In this document: in pieces, positions 54,300-63,374 of the stretch
Numbering within the stretch: the first letter of the stretch is position 1
Layout: each line of letters begins with the position of its first letter
From: Paroceanicella profunda
GTDB lineage: Bacteria > Pseudomonadota > Alphaproteobacteria > Rhodobacterales > Rhodobacteraceae
NCBI RefSeq assembly: GCF_005887635.2
Contig: NZ_CP040821.1
Span: 124,001-188,000 of the forward strand
Length of the DNA: 64,000 nt
Reading direction: 5' to 3'
Notes under the pieces: generated by a model
The model's input: only the letters and a program-made list of their open reading frames with translations
The model's database searches: none
What the model was told of the DNA's origin: nothing
Program-made: the position numbers and the translations under genes

Positions 54300-55627
54300 C
54301 AGAGGATACCTCCGGCAAGGGCGGTCTGGCGGGCGATGTCGGGGTCGCGCCCGTCCTTCTCGAGGCCGGCGCGGATCATCCGCTCCACCACCACGGCCTG
54401 GTGGCGCACCATGATCTCGTAGTCCTGCAGGACCATCTCCTTCTTGGCGCGGGTCTCGGCGGCGGCCTGGGTGATCTCCAGCGTGGAGAGGTCCTCCAGC
54501 AGCACGTCGCGCAGCGCGACCTTCATGTATTCCTGGTAGAAGCGGCCGCCGGAGGTCTTCATCTCCGGGTAGTAGACGCGGGCCTCGAAGATGGTCTTGT
54601 TGTGCGCGATCGGCCGGAAATTGTAGGCCTGGAAGTAGTTCGGCCGGCAGGAGAGGTAGAAGTCCGGGAAGATCACGTTGATGTCGAAGGCCCAGTTCGG
54701 GTGGCCGGTCCAGTTCAGCGCCTTCGGCAGCTTGAGGTCGGAGAAGTCGAGCTTCGTGCCGTCCTTTGCCACTTTCAGCGCCTTGCCGGCGATGGCGCGC
54801 GCGGTGCCGGAGCCGGAGATCGAGTCTTCCGCGCCCGCGCCGCCGGTGGCGGCCTTGGGGTTGCCGTAGACCGACTTGGGGTTGCCCGCGATGGAGAGGC
54901 GGCGGTGATGGGCGCCGCAGACACCGTCGATCGGGTGGAGGTTGCCCTCCTCGTCCTTGTCGAGCGCGTCGGCGATGGAGCGGGCGTGCACGTAGCCCAC
55001 GTGGTAGGTCTCCTGGAAGGCGTCGAGCGCGGTCTTCCAGTTGCAGTCGAAGACGGTGTTCCAGGAGTAGCAGGCGGTGAATTTCTCGAACGGGTAGCCG
55101 TCGAGCTCGCCGTACATCGGCTCCAGGAAGTCCTTCAGCGAGAGTTCCGGCTCGGGGTCGAGGCAGATGAAGATGAACCCGTGCCAGGTGTCCACGCTCA
55201 CCGGGGTGAGGCCGTATTTCGACTTGTCGAGGTCGAAGAAGGACTTCTCGTCCGGCACGCCGGTGAGGCTGCCGTCGAGGTCATAGGCCCAGCCGTGGAA
55301 CTTGCAGAAGAACTTCCGCGTGGTGCCGCAGGGCTCATAGGCCACGCGGTTCAGCCGGTGCGAACACACGTTGTGGAAGGCGCGCACCTGCTTCTTGCGG
55401 TCGCGCGTCACGATGATGGAGGAATCGAGCACCGGCATGTCGCGCACGAAATAATCGCCGGTCTTCGCGATCTCCTCCACCCGGCCGACATGCAGCCAGG
55501 TCTTCTTGAAGAGGTATTTCTTCTCCAGCGCGTACCAGGCCTCGTCGACGTAAGGCCCCACGGGAAGGTTGTCGCGGCCGAGCTCCGGGTAGCGGTCATG
55601 GAGGCTGGGTTTGGATTGCTGATTCAT
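54299..55627 (-). CDS. Rieske non-heme iron oxygenase, alpha subunit
   Basis: A 442-aa ring-hydroxylating or demethylating oxygenase. The Rieske cluster ligands are in CSHRLN and CKFHGWAYD (about residues 88-112); the mononuclear iron ligands fit ETYHVGYVH near residue 210, with the third acid later. It uses oxygen and electrons from a ferredoxin to hydroxylate or dealkylate its substrate. It heads a nine-gene operon running to 49619. The operator at 55647 lies 20 bp before its start. Confidence 0.94.
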   Translation of the reverse strand: MNQQSKPSLHDRYPELGRDNLPVGPYVDEAWYALEKKYLFKKTWLHVGRVEEIAKTGDYFVRDMPVLDSSIIVTRDRKKQVRAFHNVCSHRLNRVAYEPCGTTRKFFCKFHGWAYDLDGSLTGVPDEKSFFDLDKSKYGLTPVSVDTWHGFIFICLDPEPELSLKDFLEPMYGELDGYPFEKFTACYSWNTVFDCNWKTALDAFQETYHVGYVHARSIADALDKDEEGNLHPIDGVCGAHHRRLSIAGNPKSVYGNPKAATGGAGAEDSISGSGTARAIAGKALKVAKDGTKLDFSDLKLPKALNWTGHPNWAFDINVIFPDFYLSCRPNYFQAYNFRPIAHNKTIFEARVYYPEMKTSGGRFYQEYMKVALRDVLLEDLSTLEITQAAAETRAKKEMVLQDYEIMVRHQAVVVERMIRAGLEKDGRDPDIARQTALAGGIL

Positions 55628-55646
55628 GGCATCACCTCGTGTTTGA

Positions 55647-55659
55647 GTATACCGTATAC
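55647..55659. promoter_or_regulatory. operator copy B (GTATACCGTATAC) upstream of the Rieske operon
   Basis: The best copy: two GTATAC hexamers around one central base, so the 13-mer is a near-perfect palindrome. It lies 20 bp before the Rieske oxygenase ATG, where a bound repressor would block transcription. The AT-rich flanks contrast with the surrounding DNA. Confidence 0.75.
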
Positions 55660-55713
55660 GTTATTCGCAGGTTTGCAAGCCCTGCGGACGGGCCGGCCGG
55701 GGCCCGCGCCGGA

Positions 55714-58071
55714 TCAGTCGAAATCCTCCTCCAGCCCGTGGATGCGCGAGAGCACGTGCTCGGGCGTGAAGGGCTGGCGGCGCACGCTGGCGCCCAGCGG
55801 GGCGAGCGCGTCGTTCACCGCGCACCACATGGCGCCGAGCGCGCCCACGGTACCGGCCTCGCCCACGCCCTTCGCCCCGAGGAGGGACTGGCGGGTGGGG
55901 GTCTCGATGTGGCGCACCACGATGTCGGGCATGTCCGCAGCCATGGGCACCCGGTAATCTACCAGGCTGCCGTTGGTGAGCTGGCCGTCGGCCGAGTAGC
56001 GGCATTCCTCGAAGAGGGCGGCGCCGATGCCCTGCACCACGCCGCCGCGGATCTGGCCGTCCACCAGCATCGGGTTCACGATGCGCCCGCAATCATCCAC
56101 CGCCCAGAAGCCCAGCACCCGGGTGAGGCCGGTCTCCGCCTCCACCTCCACATGGGCGGCGAGCACGCCGTTGGTGGCGAGGTAGGGCAGGTCCGGCGGC
56201 AGGAAGCTTTCGGTCACCTCCAGCGCGGGCGCGGTGCCGCCGGGCAGCAGGTAGGGGCGGAAGGCCACGGTCTCGGCAATCTCGCGGAAGCTGATCCGGG
56301 CGCCGCCCGGCCCCTCCAGCCCGCCTTGCGCGAAGCGCAGCGCCTCCTCGGGGCATTGCAGCAGCGGGGCGGCCACGGCGCGCAACCGGCCCGCCAGCCC
56401 GCGCGCCGCGCGCAGCGCCGCCTCGCCGCCGAGCGCCATGCCGCGCGAGGCCCAGGCCCCGCCGCCCACTGGGGTGGCGCCGGTGTCCCCCGCGATCATC
56501 TCCACCGCCTCCGGCGCCACGCCGAGGGTTTCGGCCACGATCTGCGCGAGGCCGCCCAGCGTGCCCTGGCCCTGGTCGGTGACGGAGGTGCGGCAGGTGA
56601 GGCTGCCGTCCGGCTCCAGGCTCAACCGGCAGGTTTCCTGTGCGGCCACGCGCACCTGCTGCGGCCCGTAGAGCTGCGCGCCCACGCCGGTGAGCTCGAC
56701 GAAGGTGGTGAGGCCGATGCCCCGGTACACGCCCTCGGCGCGCAGGGCCGCCTGTTCGGCGCGCAGGCCGGCATAGTCCATCTCCGCCAGCAGCATGTCG
56801 AGGCAGGCGCGGGTGGTGAGGCTCTCGAGCACAACGCCGGTCTCGGTGGGGCCGGGGGTTTCGGGCGCCGCGCGGTAGTTGCGCCGGCGCATCTCGGCGG
56901 GGTCCAGCCCGCAGGCGGCGGCGGCCATGTCCAGCATCTGCTCCATGATCGCGAAGGCGATGGGCTGGCCCACGCCGCGGTAAGCCCCCACCGGCGCCTT
57001 GTTCTGGAACCAGGCCCGGGCGCGGGCGGCGTAATGCGGCACGCGGTAGGCGGCGGGGGCCAACTGGATGGCCTGCAGCGCATCGCCCACCGAGCCGCGC
57101 GGGTAGATCGAATAGGCGCCGAGCCCGGCGGCGAACTCGATCTCCAGCCCCAGGATGCGGCCCTCCGCGTCCACCCCCAGCCGGGCCTCGGCCTGGGCCT
57201 CGCGGGCATGGGCGTCGGCGAGGAAGCTCTCCAGCCGGTCGGCGGTGAACTTCACCCGGCGCCCGGTGAGCACCGCCAGCGCCACGGCGGCGATCTCGTC
57301 CGGCAGGGCGTGCAGCTTGCCACCGAAGGCCCCGCCCACGTCGGGGGCGATCACCTGCACCCGGCCCAGCGGCAGGCCGAACAGGTCAGCATAGATCTGC
57401 TGCATCTGGAACGGCGCCTGGTGCGACTGGTGGACGGTGAGCCGCCCCGTGCGTCGGTCGAACCCCGCATCCACGGCCCGGCCCTCCAGGCTCACCGCCG
57501 TCTGCCGCCCGAAGGAAAAGCGGTGGCGCACCACATGCGCCGCGCCCGCCAGGGCCGCGGCGGCGTCGCCGTATGCAATGCTGCGGTCCAGCGCCTGCTG
57601 CGGCTCCCAGGCGGCGGGGTCGAAGCCCGGCTCGAAGATGTCGGGCGGCAGGATGGCGGGGTCCAGGTCCTCGAACTCCACCCAGGCAAGCTCCAGCGCG
57701 CTCTCCGCGGCGCGGCGGCTTTCGGCCAGCACGGCCACGACCGGCTCACCCTGATAGCGCACGATCTCCCCCGCCAGCGCCTGCTGCGGCGGCGAGACAT
57801 GCCGGGGCAGGGCGGCGAGGCGCGTCTGCCACGGCCCGCACACCGCTGCGAGATGCTGCGCGGTGTAGACGCCGGTCACCCCCGGGGCGGCGCGGGCCTC
57901 GTCCAGCTCCGTCGCCAGGATGCGGGCATGGGCATGCGGGCTGCGCAGGAAGGCGACATGCGCGGCGCCGGCGGCGTCCAGATCGTCGGTGTAGCGGCCC
58001 AGCCCCTCCACCGTGCGGCGGGCGGAGGCGCGCGGGGCGGAGGCGCCGATCAGTGTCCGGTCAGCGGGCAT
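55714..58071 (-). CDS. molybdenum hydroxylase large (Moco) subunit, xanthine-dehydrogenase family
   Basis: A 785-aa CoxL/XdhB-type subunit. Family marks: GRYTDDL near the start, DVGGAFGGKL, GAYRGVGQP in the active-site loop (so not CO dehydrogenase, which has a Cys there), and the catalytic Glu near the C-terminus in GVGEAGTVGALG. It hydroxylates a carbon next to nitrogen in an N-heterocycle or oxidises an aldehyde, with water as oxygen source. It overlaps the small subunit gene by 11 bp. The FAD subunit is encoded apart, at 60353. Confidence 0.94.
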   Translation of the reverse strand: MPADRTLIGASAPRASARRTVEGLGRYTDDLDAAGAAHVAFLRSPHAHARILATELDEARAAPGVTGVYTAQHLAAVCGPWQTRLAALPRHVSPPQQALAGEIVRYQGEPVVAVLAESRRAAESALELAWVEFEDLDPAILPPDIFEPGFDPAAWEPQQALDRSIAYGDAAAALAGAAHVVRHRFSFGRQTAVSLEGRAVDAGFDRRTGRLTVHQSHQAPFQMQQIYADLFGLPLGRVQVIAPDVGGAFGGKLHALPDEIAAVALAVLTGRRVKFTADRLESFLADAHAREAQAEARLGVDAEGRILGLEIEFAAGLGAYSIYPRGSVGDALQAIQLAPAAYRVPHYAARARAWFQNKAPVGAYRGVGQPIAFAIMEQMLDMAAAACGLDPAEMRRRNYRAAPETPGPTETGVVLESLTTRACLDMLLAEMDYAGLRAEQAALRAEGVYRGIGLTTFVELTGVGAQLYGPQQVRVAAQETCRLSLEPDGSLTCRTSVTDQGQGTLGGLAQIVAETLGVAPEAVEMIAGDTGATPVGGGAWASRGMALGGEAALRAARGLAGRLRAVAAPLLQCPEEALRFAQGGLEGPGGARISFREIAETVAFRPYLLPGGTAPALEVTESFLPPDLPYLATNGVLAAHVEVEAETGLTRVLGFWAVDDCGRIVNPMLVDGQIRGGVVQGIGAALFEECRYSADGQLTNGSLVDYRVPMAADMPDIVVRHIETPTRQSLLGAKGVGEAGTVGALGAMWCAVNDALAPLGASVRRQPFTPEHVLSRIHGLEEDFD

Positions 58072-58582
58072 CGGCGGTCTCCTCCCGGGCGCGGATCACG
58101 TCCATCGCGGCGTCCACGATGGCCTCGTAGCCGGTGCAGCGGCAGAAGTTGCCGGAGAGCGCGGCGCGCACCGCCCCGCGCTCCGGCGCCAGCCCGGCGC
58201 CGATCGCCTCGTGCAGCGTGGCGAGCATGCCGGGGGTGCAGAAGCCGCATTGCAGCGCGTTGCGCGCCACGAAGGCCGCCTTCAGCGCCCGGCCCAGCGG
58301 GTCGTCCAGCCCCTCCACGGTGCGGACCCGGGCGCCGTCGGCCTGCACGGCGAGCATCAGGCAGCCGCGCACCGCGACGCCGTCCACCTCCAGCGTGCAG
58401 GCGCCGCACACCCCGTGCTCGCAGCCCAGGTGGGTGCCGGTGAGGCCCAGCTCGCCGCGCAGGAAATCCGCGAGGCTGGTGCAGGCGGAGATTTCGGCAT
58501 TGACGGGCCTGCCGTTCACGGCCATCTGCACGCGCACCGTTCCGGAGGCTTCGGGATCAGGGGTCATATCGCCACATTCCAT
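58061..58582 (-). CDS. molybdenum hydroxylase small subunit ([2Fe-2S])2
   Basis: A 173-aa CoxS-type iron-sulfur protein. The plant-type cluster is in CEHGVCGACTLEVDG and the second cluster in CGFCTPGM...NFCRCTGYE. It passes electrons from the Moco subunit to the FAD subunit. The ATG at 58582 is used; another at 58567 is possible. An operator copy lies 14 bp upstream. Confidence 0.94.
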   Translation of the reverse strand: MECGDMTPDPEASGTVRVQMAVNGRPVNAEISACTSLADFLRGELGLTGTHLGCEHGVCGACTLEVDGVAVRGCLMLAVQADGARVRTVEGLDDPLGRALKAAFVARNALQCGFCTPGMLATLHEAIGAGLAPERGAVRAALSGNFCRCTGYEAIVDAAMDVIRAREETADAR

Positions 58583-58595
58583 TGGTCAGTCCGAC

Positions 58596-58608
58596 GTATT
58601 CCGTATAC
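58596..58608. promoter_or_regulatory. operator copy C (GTATTCCGTATAC) between hydroxylase and GntR genes
   Basis: Consensus match in the divergent spacer, 14 bp from the hydroxylase small-subunit start and 81 bp from the GntR start. One site here could repress both the hydroxylase and the regulator itself. Confidence 0.72.
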
Positions 58609-58689
58609 TAAGAACGCAATACCCGGCCGGGGGGCGGCGTCGCAGGGGGGTGCGGCCCGCCGGAACCGGGGGGAAACGAGAGGAAACAG

Positions 58690-59343
58690 ATGAGAAAAGC
58701 CATCGTCCGCGTCGCCGACCTGCGCCAGCAGGTCTACGACAACCTGAAGGAGCGGATCACCCGCGGCGAGTTTCCCATGGACCACAAGTTCCAGGAAATC
58801 AGCCTCGCGGAGGAGCTGGGCGTCTCCCGCACCCCGGTGCGCGAGGCGCTGGCCCTTCTGGTGCGGGACCGCATCCTGGTGCAGGCGGTGCGCGGCTTCC
58901 GCTTCCCGGAATTCGGGCCGGAGGAGATCGTCGAGATCACCGAGATCCGCCTGCGGCTGGAGCCCTACGCGGTGCGCCTCGCGGTGGAGGTGCTGAGCGC
59001 GGAGAAACGCACCGCACTGGCCGGGCTGATCCGCGGCGAGATCGCCCGTCACGGCGAGGCCGACACCTGGGTTGCCGCGCACCGCCGGGTGCGCGCCGCG
59101 CTGTTCGCGCCGGTGCGCAACAAGCGCCTGATCGAAGCCATAGCCCATTACGAGGACACCATTCATTTCATGCGCGTCAACACGCTGCAGGACGCGCGCT
59201 GGCGAGGGCTCTCGGTCGGCGGATCGGCGAAACTGGCCGATGCCATCGAGGCCGGCGATGCCGGGGCCGCCGAGGCGGCCCAGGCCACGTTGCTGGGGCT
59301 GGCGCGGGATTCCTTCCTCGCCTGGAGCGCGGAGAACGCCTGA
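58690..59343 (+). CDS. GntR-family regulator (FadR/FCD type) of the catabolic region
   Basis: A 217-aa regulator. Winged helix (EISLAEELGVSRTPVREALA, about residues 25-70) and an FCD domain. The FCD domain keeps the early His (AHRRVRAAL), but the two later His ligands usual for metal binding are replaced (GSAKLADAIEAGDAGAAEAA, then QATLL), so ligand binding may not use a metal. It is divergent from the hydroxylase genes, and the site at 58596 lies between. It is the natural candidate for binding all four copies of the 13-bp operator. Confidence 0.92.
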   Translation: MRKAIVRVADLRQQVYDNLKERITRGEFPMDHKFQEISLAEELGVSRTPVREALALLVRDRILVQAVRGFRFPEFGPEEIVEITEIRLRLEPYAVRLAVEVLSAEKRTALAGLIRGEIARHGEADTWVAAHRRVRAALFAPVRNKRLIEAIAHYEDTIHFMRVNTLQDARWRGLSVGGSAKLADAIEAGDAGAAEAAQATLLGLARDSFLAWSAENA

Positions 59344-59390
59344 GCGCCGGCCCGGGGCGGCCCCGGCCCCGGCCCCGGCCCCGGCCAGGC

Positions 59391-60356
59391 TCAGTCCGCC
59401 GAGAGCAGGGCGCGCAGCTTCGCGATCGGCTCCGGGCTCGCCTCGGAGAGCTCCTTCCAGTAACGGTCCGCGGCCATCTGGCGGAACTCCGGCCCGAAGT
59501 CGATCGAGGTGATGCCGGCGGCGGCCTGCGCCTCCAGGTTCTCCCGGGTCTTGTCCTTCGACCAGCTCTCCATGTCCTTCTCGAACCAGGCGGCGGATTC
59601 GGTCAGCACCTGCTGCTGTGCGTCTGTGAGGCTCTCGTATTTCGCCTTGTTCATCAGCACGTTGACGATGACGGAGTAGAAGCCAGGGTCCACCCGCATC
59701 CTGGTCATCTTGTCCCAGCCGAAATCCTGTATGCCCCAGACCGGCCAACCGTAGCCGTCGATCACGCCGCGCTCCAGCGCGGTGAACACCTCGGTGGGCG
59801 CGATGGTCATGGACTCGATGCCAAGCGCCCGGAACAGCGCGCCGTAGTTCGGCTGCGCGCGGATGCGCATGCCCTTGAGGTCCTCCGGCCCGGTTATCTC
59901 CTTCGTGGTGTAGATGTGGAAGGGCACGTTCACGCCGTAGGTGGTGAGGTAGGTGGCGCCGAAGCGTTCTCCCGCCAGCTCATCGAGATAGGCATAGGCG
60001 CCGGAGGCGCGCTGCTCGGCCAGCGTCATGTCGGTGAGCAACTGCGCGTCGCCCTCGATCATCTGGCCCTTGTAGTAGGCCGGCGGGATGGAGGCCATGT
60101 CGAGCACGCCGGTGGAGACGGCATTCGCCTGCTCGGAGGGCGGTATCGCCTCCGGCCCGCCGACGACGCGGATCTGCAGCACGCCCTTGCCCACCTCGTT
60201 CACATGGTCGACGAAGCGCTTGAACGGCTCGCCATAGGTGGTGGGCAGCGGCACGAAGACGCCGGCCTTGAGGGTGACCTCCTCGGCGGAGGCGAGCGTG
60301 GCCGTGCTCAGCAGAGCGGCCAGGGCGGCGGCGCAGAAGCTTGCGGTGGATGTCAT
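59391..60356 (-). CDS. dctP: second TRAP substrate-binding protein DctP
   Basis: A 321-aa periplasmic binding protein with a signal peptide (cleavage near ASAEEV, residue 24). It is clearly paralogous to the protein at 45356: both have NEVGKG near residue 55, TALERGV and WGIQDxGWDKMTRxRVxPGFY. It has the carboxylate-binding Arg in GMRIRAQP. No permease genes are beside it, so it may dock onto DctQM encoded at 46380-48237. Its start overlaps the FAD-subunit stop by 4 bp. Confidence 0.93.
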   Translation of the reverse strand: MTSTASFCAAALAALLSTATLASAEEVTLKAGVFVPLPTTYGEPFKRFVDHVNEVGKGVLQIRVVGGPEAIPPSEQANAVSTGVLDMASIPPAYYKGQMIEGDAQLLTDMTLAEQRASGAYAYLDELAGERFGATYLTTYGVNVPFHIYTTKEITGPEDLKGMRIRAQPNYGALFRALGIESMTIAPTEVFTALERGVIDGYGWPVWGIQDFGWDKMTRMRVDPGFYSVIVNVLMNKAKYESLTDAQQQVLTESAAWFEKDMESWSKDKTRENLEAQAAAGITSIDFGPEFRQMAADRYWKELSEASPEPIAKLRALLSAD

Positions 60357-61243
60357 GCTGGGATTCCCTGTTGGTGGTTCTCGTTTTTCAGATGGTCCGG
60401 CGGGCCGTCGGCCAACCGGGGAAGGCAACGGCGCAGCAAGGCGCCGGCCTGCAGGCGGCGCACCGCGGCATGGGCCATCGGCTCCATCTCCGCGGTGACG
60501 GCGGCGGTGATCTCGGCAATGCAGGCGGCGTCGAAGGGGCGGTGGAGGGCGATCTCCCGCGCGGCCGCGCTGGGGCGCGGGCAGGGCTCTGGGCCGAAGA
60601 TCACCAGGTCCAGCGCCACCGTGCGCCCGCCCTCCGCGCGCCGGCGCGCGGCCAGCCCCACCTCCGGAAAATCGCCGTGGCGCCGGGCGATCTCGTCGAA
60701 CACGAAGCGCTCGCCCGGGGCCGCCACGGGCAGGGAGACGCCGGTGAGCAGCTCGTCCTCGGCCAGATCGGTCTCGAACAGCCCGCTGTAGAAGCTGCGC
60801 GCCGGAACCGAGCGCGCCCCGCCCGGGCCGCTGATCTCCAGCAGCGCGTCGAGGGCCACGGCGCAGGCCGGCATCTCGGCGGCGGGGTCCGCGTTGGCGA
60901 GGCTGCCGCAGGTGGTGCCCCGGTTGCGGATCGCGGCGTGCGCCACATGCGGCATGGCCGCGGCCACGAGGGGGCAATGCTCGGCCACCAGCGCCGAGCC
61001 GGCGGTCTGCGCATGGCGCACCAGCGCGCCGATCAGCAGCCTGTCGCCCGCGCGGCGGATGCTGTCGAGCCCGGGAATGCGGTTGATGTCGATGACCAGC
61101 ACGGGCGCGCTCAGCCGCATCTGCAGCGTGGCGACGAGGCTCTGCCCGCCGGCGAGGATCCTCGCGCCGGGGTGCTCCGCCAGCAACCGGACCGCCTCGG
61201 CCACCGTCTCGGGGCGGGCATAGCGAAAGGGGGGCGCCTTCAT
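60353..61243 (-). CDS. molybdenum hydroxylase FAD subunit (CoxM type)
   Basis: A 296-aa FAD-binding subunit. FAD-site motifs AGGQSLVATLQMR (about residue 32) and TTCGSLANADPAAEMPA (about 110) are typical. It completes the three-subunit hydroxylase with the genes at 55714-58582, although it lies in a separate operon with a TRAP binding protein. AGGAG precedes the ATG by 5 bp. Operator copy D is 80 bp upstream. Confidence 0.93.
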   Translation of the reverse strand: MKAPPFRYARPETVAEAVRLLAEHPGARILAGGQSLVATLQMRLSAPVLVIDINRIPGLDSIRRAGDRLLIGALVRHAQTAGSALVAEHCPLVAAAMPHVAHAAIRNRGTTCGSLANADPAAEMPACAVALDALLEISGPGGARSVPARSFYSGLFETDLAEDELLTGVSLPVAAPGERFVFDEIARRHGDFPEVGLAARRRAEGGRTVALDLVIFGPEPCPRPSAAAREIALHRPFDAACIAEITAAVTAEMEPMAHAAVRRLQAGALLRRCLPRLADGPPDHLKNENHQQGIPA

Positions 61244-61323
61244 CCGGTCTCCTGCCTGGGCGTGGACCCCGCGGGCAGCGGGGAGGGGGTGGGAGATAAG
61301 GCCTTGCCGGCCGTGTCGGTTGA

Positions 61324-61336
61324 ATATACCGTATAC
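61324..61336. promoter_or_regulatory. operator copy D (ATATACCGTATAC) between FAD-subunit and ferredoxin-reductase genes
   Basis: Consensus match in a divergent spacer, 33 bp before the ferredoxin reductase ATG and 80 bp before the FAD subunit ATG. It would let one regulator control both directions. Confidence 0.72.
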
Positions 61337-61369
61337 GCAATACGTTTCAACCGAAATCCGGAGCGTTTC

Positions 61370-62630
61370 ATGGCCGAAGACACTCCCCGCAGGGACACCA
61401 CGCTGGAAACCGTCGTGATCGTCGGCGCCGGGCATGCCGGAGGGCGCGCGGCGCTGCTGCTGCGCCGCCACGGATTCGCCGGGCGCATCCTGATGCTGGG
61501 CGCCGAACCCGCGCTGCCCTATGAGCGCCCGCCGCTCTCCAAGGGGTTCCTGAAGGGCACGACCAGCGCGGCCGACATGTCCCTGCGCAGCGCGCAGGAC
61601 TGGGCGGAGGCCGGCATCGAGCATATCGGCGGCTGCACCGTGACCCGGATCGACCCGGAGAGCCGCCGTGTGACCCTGGCCGACGGCCGCAGCTTCGGCT
61701 TCGACCACGCGATCTGCGCCACGGGCGGCCGGGCGCGCCCGCTGGCCCTGCCCGGGGCGGAGGCGCTGCTGATGCTGCGCGACCTTGCCGACGCGCGCGC
61801 CCTGCGCAGCCGGCTCGGCTCCTGCCGGCGGCTGCTGGTGGTCGGCGGCGGGGTGATCGGGCTCGAGGTGGCGGCCACCGCCGCCGGGTGCGGCTGCGCG
61901 GTCACGGTGCTGGAGGCGGGGCCGCGGGTGATGGCACGCGTGCTGCCGCCGGAGGCCTCCGCCTGGCTGGCCGGGCTGCATGCCGGCAACGGGGTGCAGA
62001 TCCGCACCGGGGTGACACTGGAGCGCGTCCTGCCGCGCGGCACCGGCATTGCGGCGCAGACCGCCGAAGGGTGATCGAGGCGGATCTCGGCCTCTGCGCC
62101 ATCGGCATCCTGCCGGAGCCGGGGCTGGTCTCCGGCGCGCGTCACGGTGCCTCCCACGGGCTGCTCACCGATGAATATTGCCGGGTGGAGGGCGCGGGAC
62201 CCCACGTCTATGCCATTGGCGACATTGCCGAAACGCCGAACCCCGTGCTGGGCCGCCCGCTGCGGCTGGAGACATGGCGCAACGCGGAAACCCAGGCCGC
62301 CGCCGTGGCCCGCACCCTGTGCGGCACCGCCACGCCGGCCTGCGAGACCCCGTGGATGTGGACCGACCAGTTCGGCTGCAACATCCAGGTGGTCGGTGTG
62401 TGGGAGGGCCGCGGCGAGAGGCTGTGGCGCGGGGCGCCCGGCGCGCCGGGATCGGTGCTCTTCTGGCACGAGGGGGGCCGGCCCCTCGGCGCGGTGCTGA
62501 TCGACGCGGGCCGCGAGCGGCGCTTCGTCGAAGGGCTGGTGGCGGCGGGAAACCGGTGCGCCCGGAGGCCCTCGCCGACCCGGCGCAGCGGCTGAAGTCC
62601 CTGCTCCCGAGCGCCGTTCCGGCGGCCTGA
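61370..62630 (+). pseudogene. ferredoxin reductase, frame broken twice (probably sequence error)
   Basis: A putidaredoxin-reductase-like FAD/NAD enzyme of about 420 aa when repaired. The first frame (61370-62074) has VVIVGAGHAGG, YERPPLSKGFLKG and VVGGGVIGLE. The protein continues in another frame (IEADLGLCAIG, HVYAIGDIAETPNPV, WMWTDQFGCNIQVVG) and a third (PEALADPAQRLKSLLP, ending 62630). Adding one G in the G-run near 62070 and one near 62547 restores the whole chain. It is the expected NADH reductase for the Rieske ferredoxin and oxygenase. Confidence 0.82.
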
Positions 62631-62679
62631 CCCGGCGGCGCCCCGCCCCTCCCCTCCCTCCCAAGCCGCAGGACCTCAC

Positions 62680-63374
62680 ATGCGCTTCACCCTCATCGCC
62701 CATGTCACCGCCACCGACCCTGCCGCGCGCCTCTCCGACGCCGGGCTCGCCCACACGCGGGAGGTGCTCGCCGCCACGCCGGGCGTGACCATGGCGAGGC
62801 TCTACACCCCGGCGACGGCGCGGGATCTCTACACCGACGACGGCCCCTCGCCGGCGCTGGCCTTCCAGCTCTACTTCGACGAGCTGACCGCGCTGGAGGC
62901 CGCCGCGGGCCCGGCCGGCCCCCTCCGGCGCTGGCCGACGGCTGGCGGGATCTGCCGGCGCCACGGTGGCGCACCAGGCCATGCTGGTGCGGGCCTTCCC
63001 GGTGCCCGAGCCGAAGCCGGGAGGCACGCCGGAGGCCTGTTCCTACCTCGTGCATTACCCCGGCGCGGCGGAGGACCTGAACGCCTGGCTCACCTACTAC
63101 ATCGCCCATCACCCGCGGATCATGGCCACCTTCCCGGGGTGCGCGAGATCGAGATCCTCACCCGGGTGGACTGGTGCGACGCCCTGCCCTGGCAGCAGCG
63201 CGTGGCCTTCATGCAGCGCAACCGGCTGATGTTCGACAGCCCCGCCGCGCTGGAAGCGGCGCTGCAATCCCCGGTGCGGCACGTGATGCGGGCGGATTTC
63301 GAGAATTTCCCGCCCTTCGAGGCAGCAACCTGCATTTCCCGATGTTCGCGGAAACCCTGACCCTGGCCGGCTGA
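62680..63374 (+). pseudogene. EthD-like dimeric alpha/beta-barrel protein, frame broken (probably sequence error)
   Basis: About 230 aa when repaired. It begins MRFTLIAHVTATDPAARLSD. The second half resembles the EthD family (YYIAHHPRIMATFPGVREIE, FMQRNRLMFDSPAALEAALQ, ADFENFPPFEG, HFPMFAE). Single G insertions in the runs near 62927, 62956, 63136 and 63321 give one continuous frame ending at 63374. EthD-type proteins accompany degradation genes for ethers and aromatics; no reaction is assigned. It follows the reductase gene by 50 bp. Confidence 0.7.

Noticed and set aside
59356..59390. CCCCGG-type simple repeat between the GntR and TRAP genes as a regulatory array
   Set aside because: It is a short low-complexity run in a 47-bp convergent gap; nothing suggests more than composition or weak termination.
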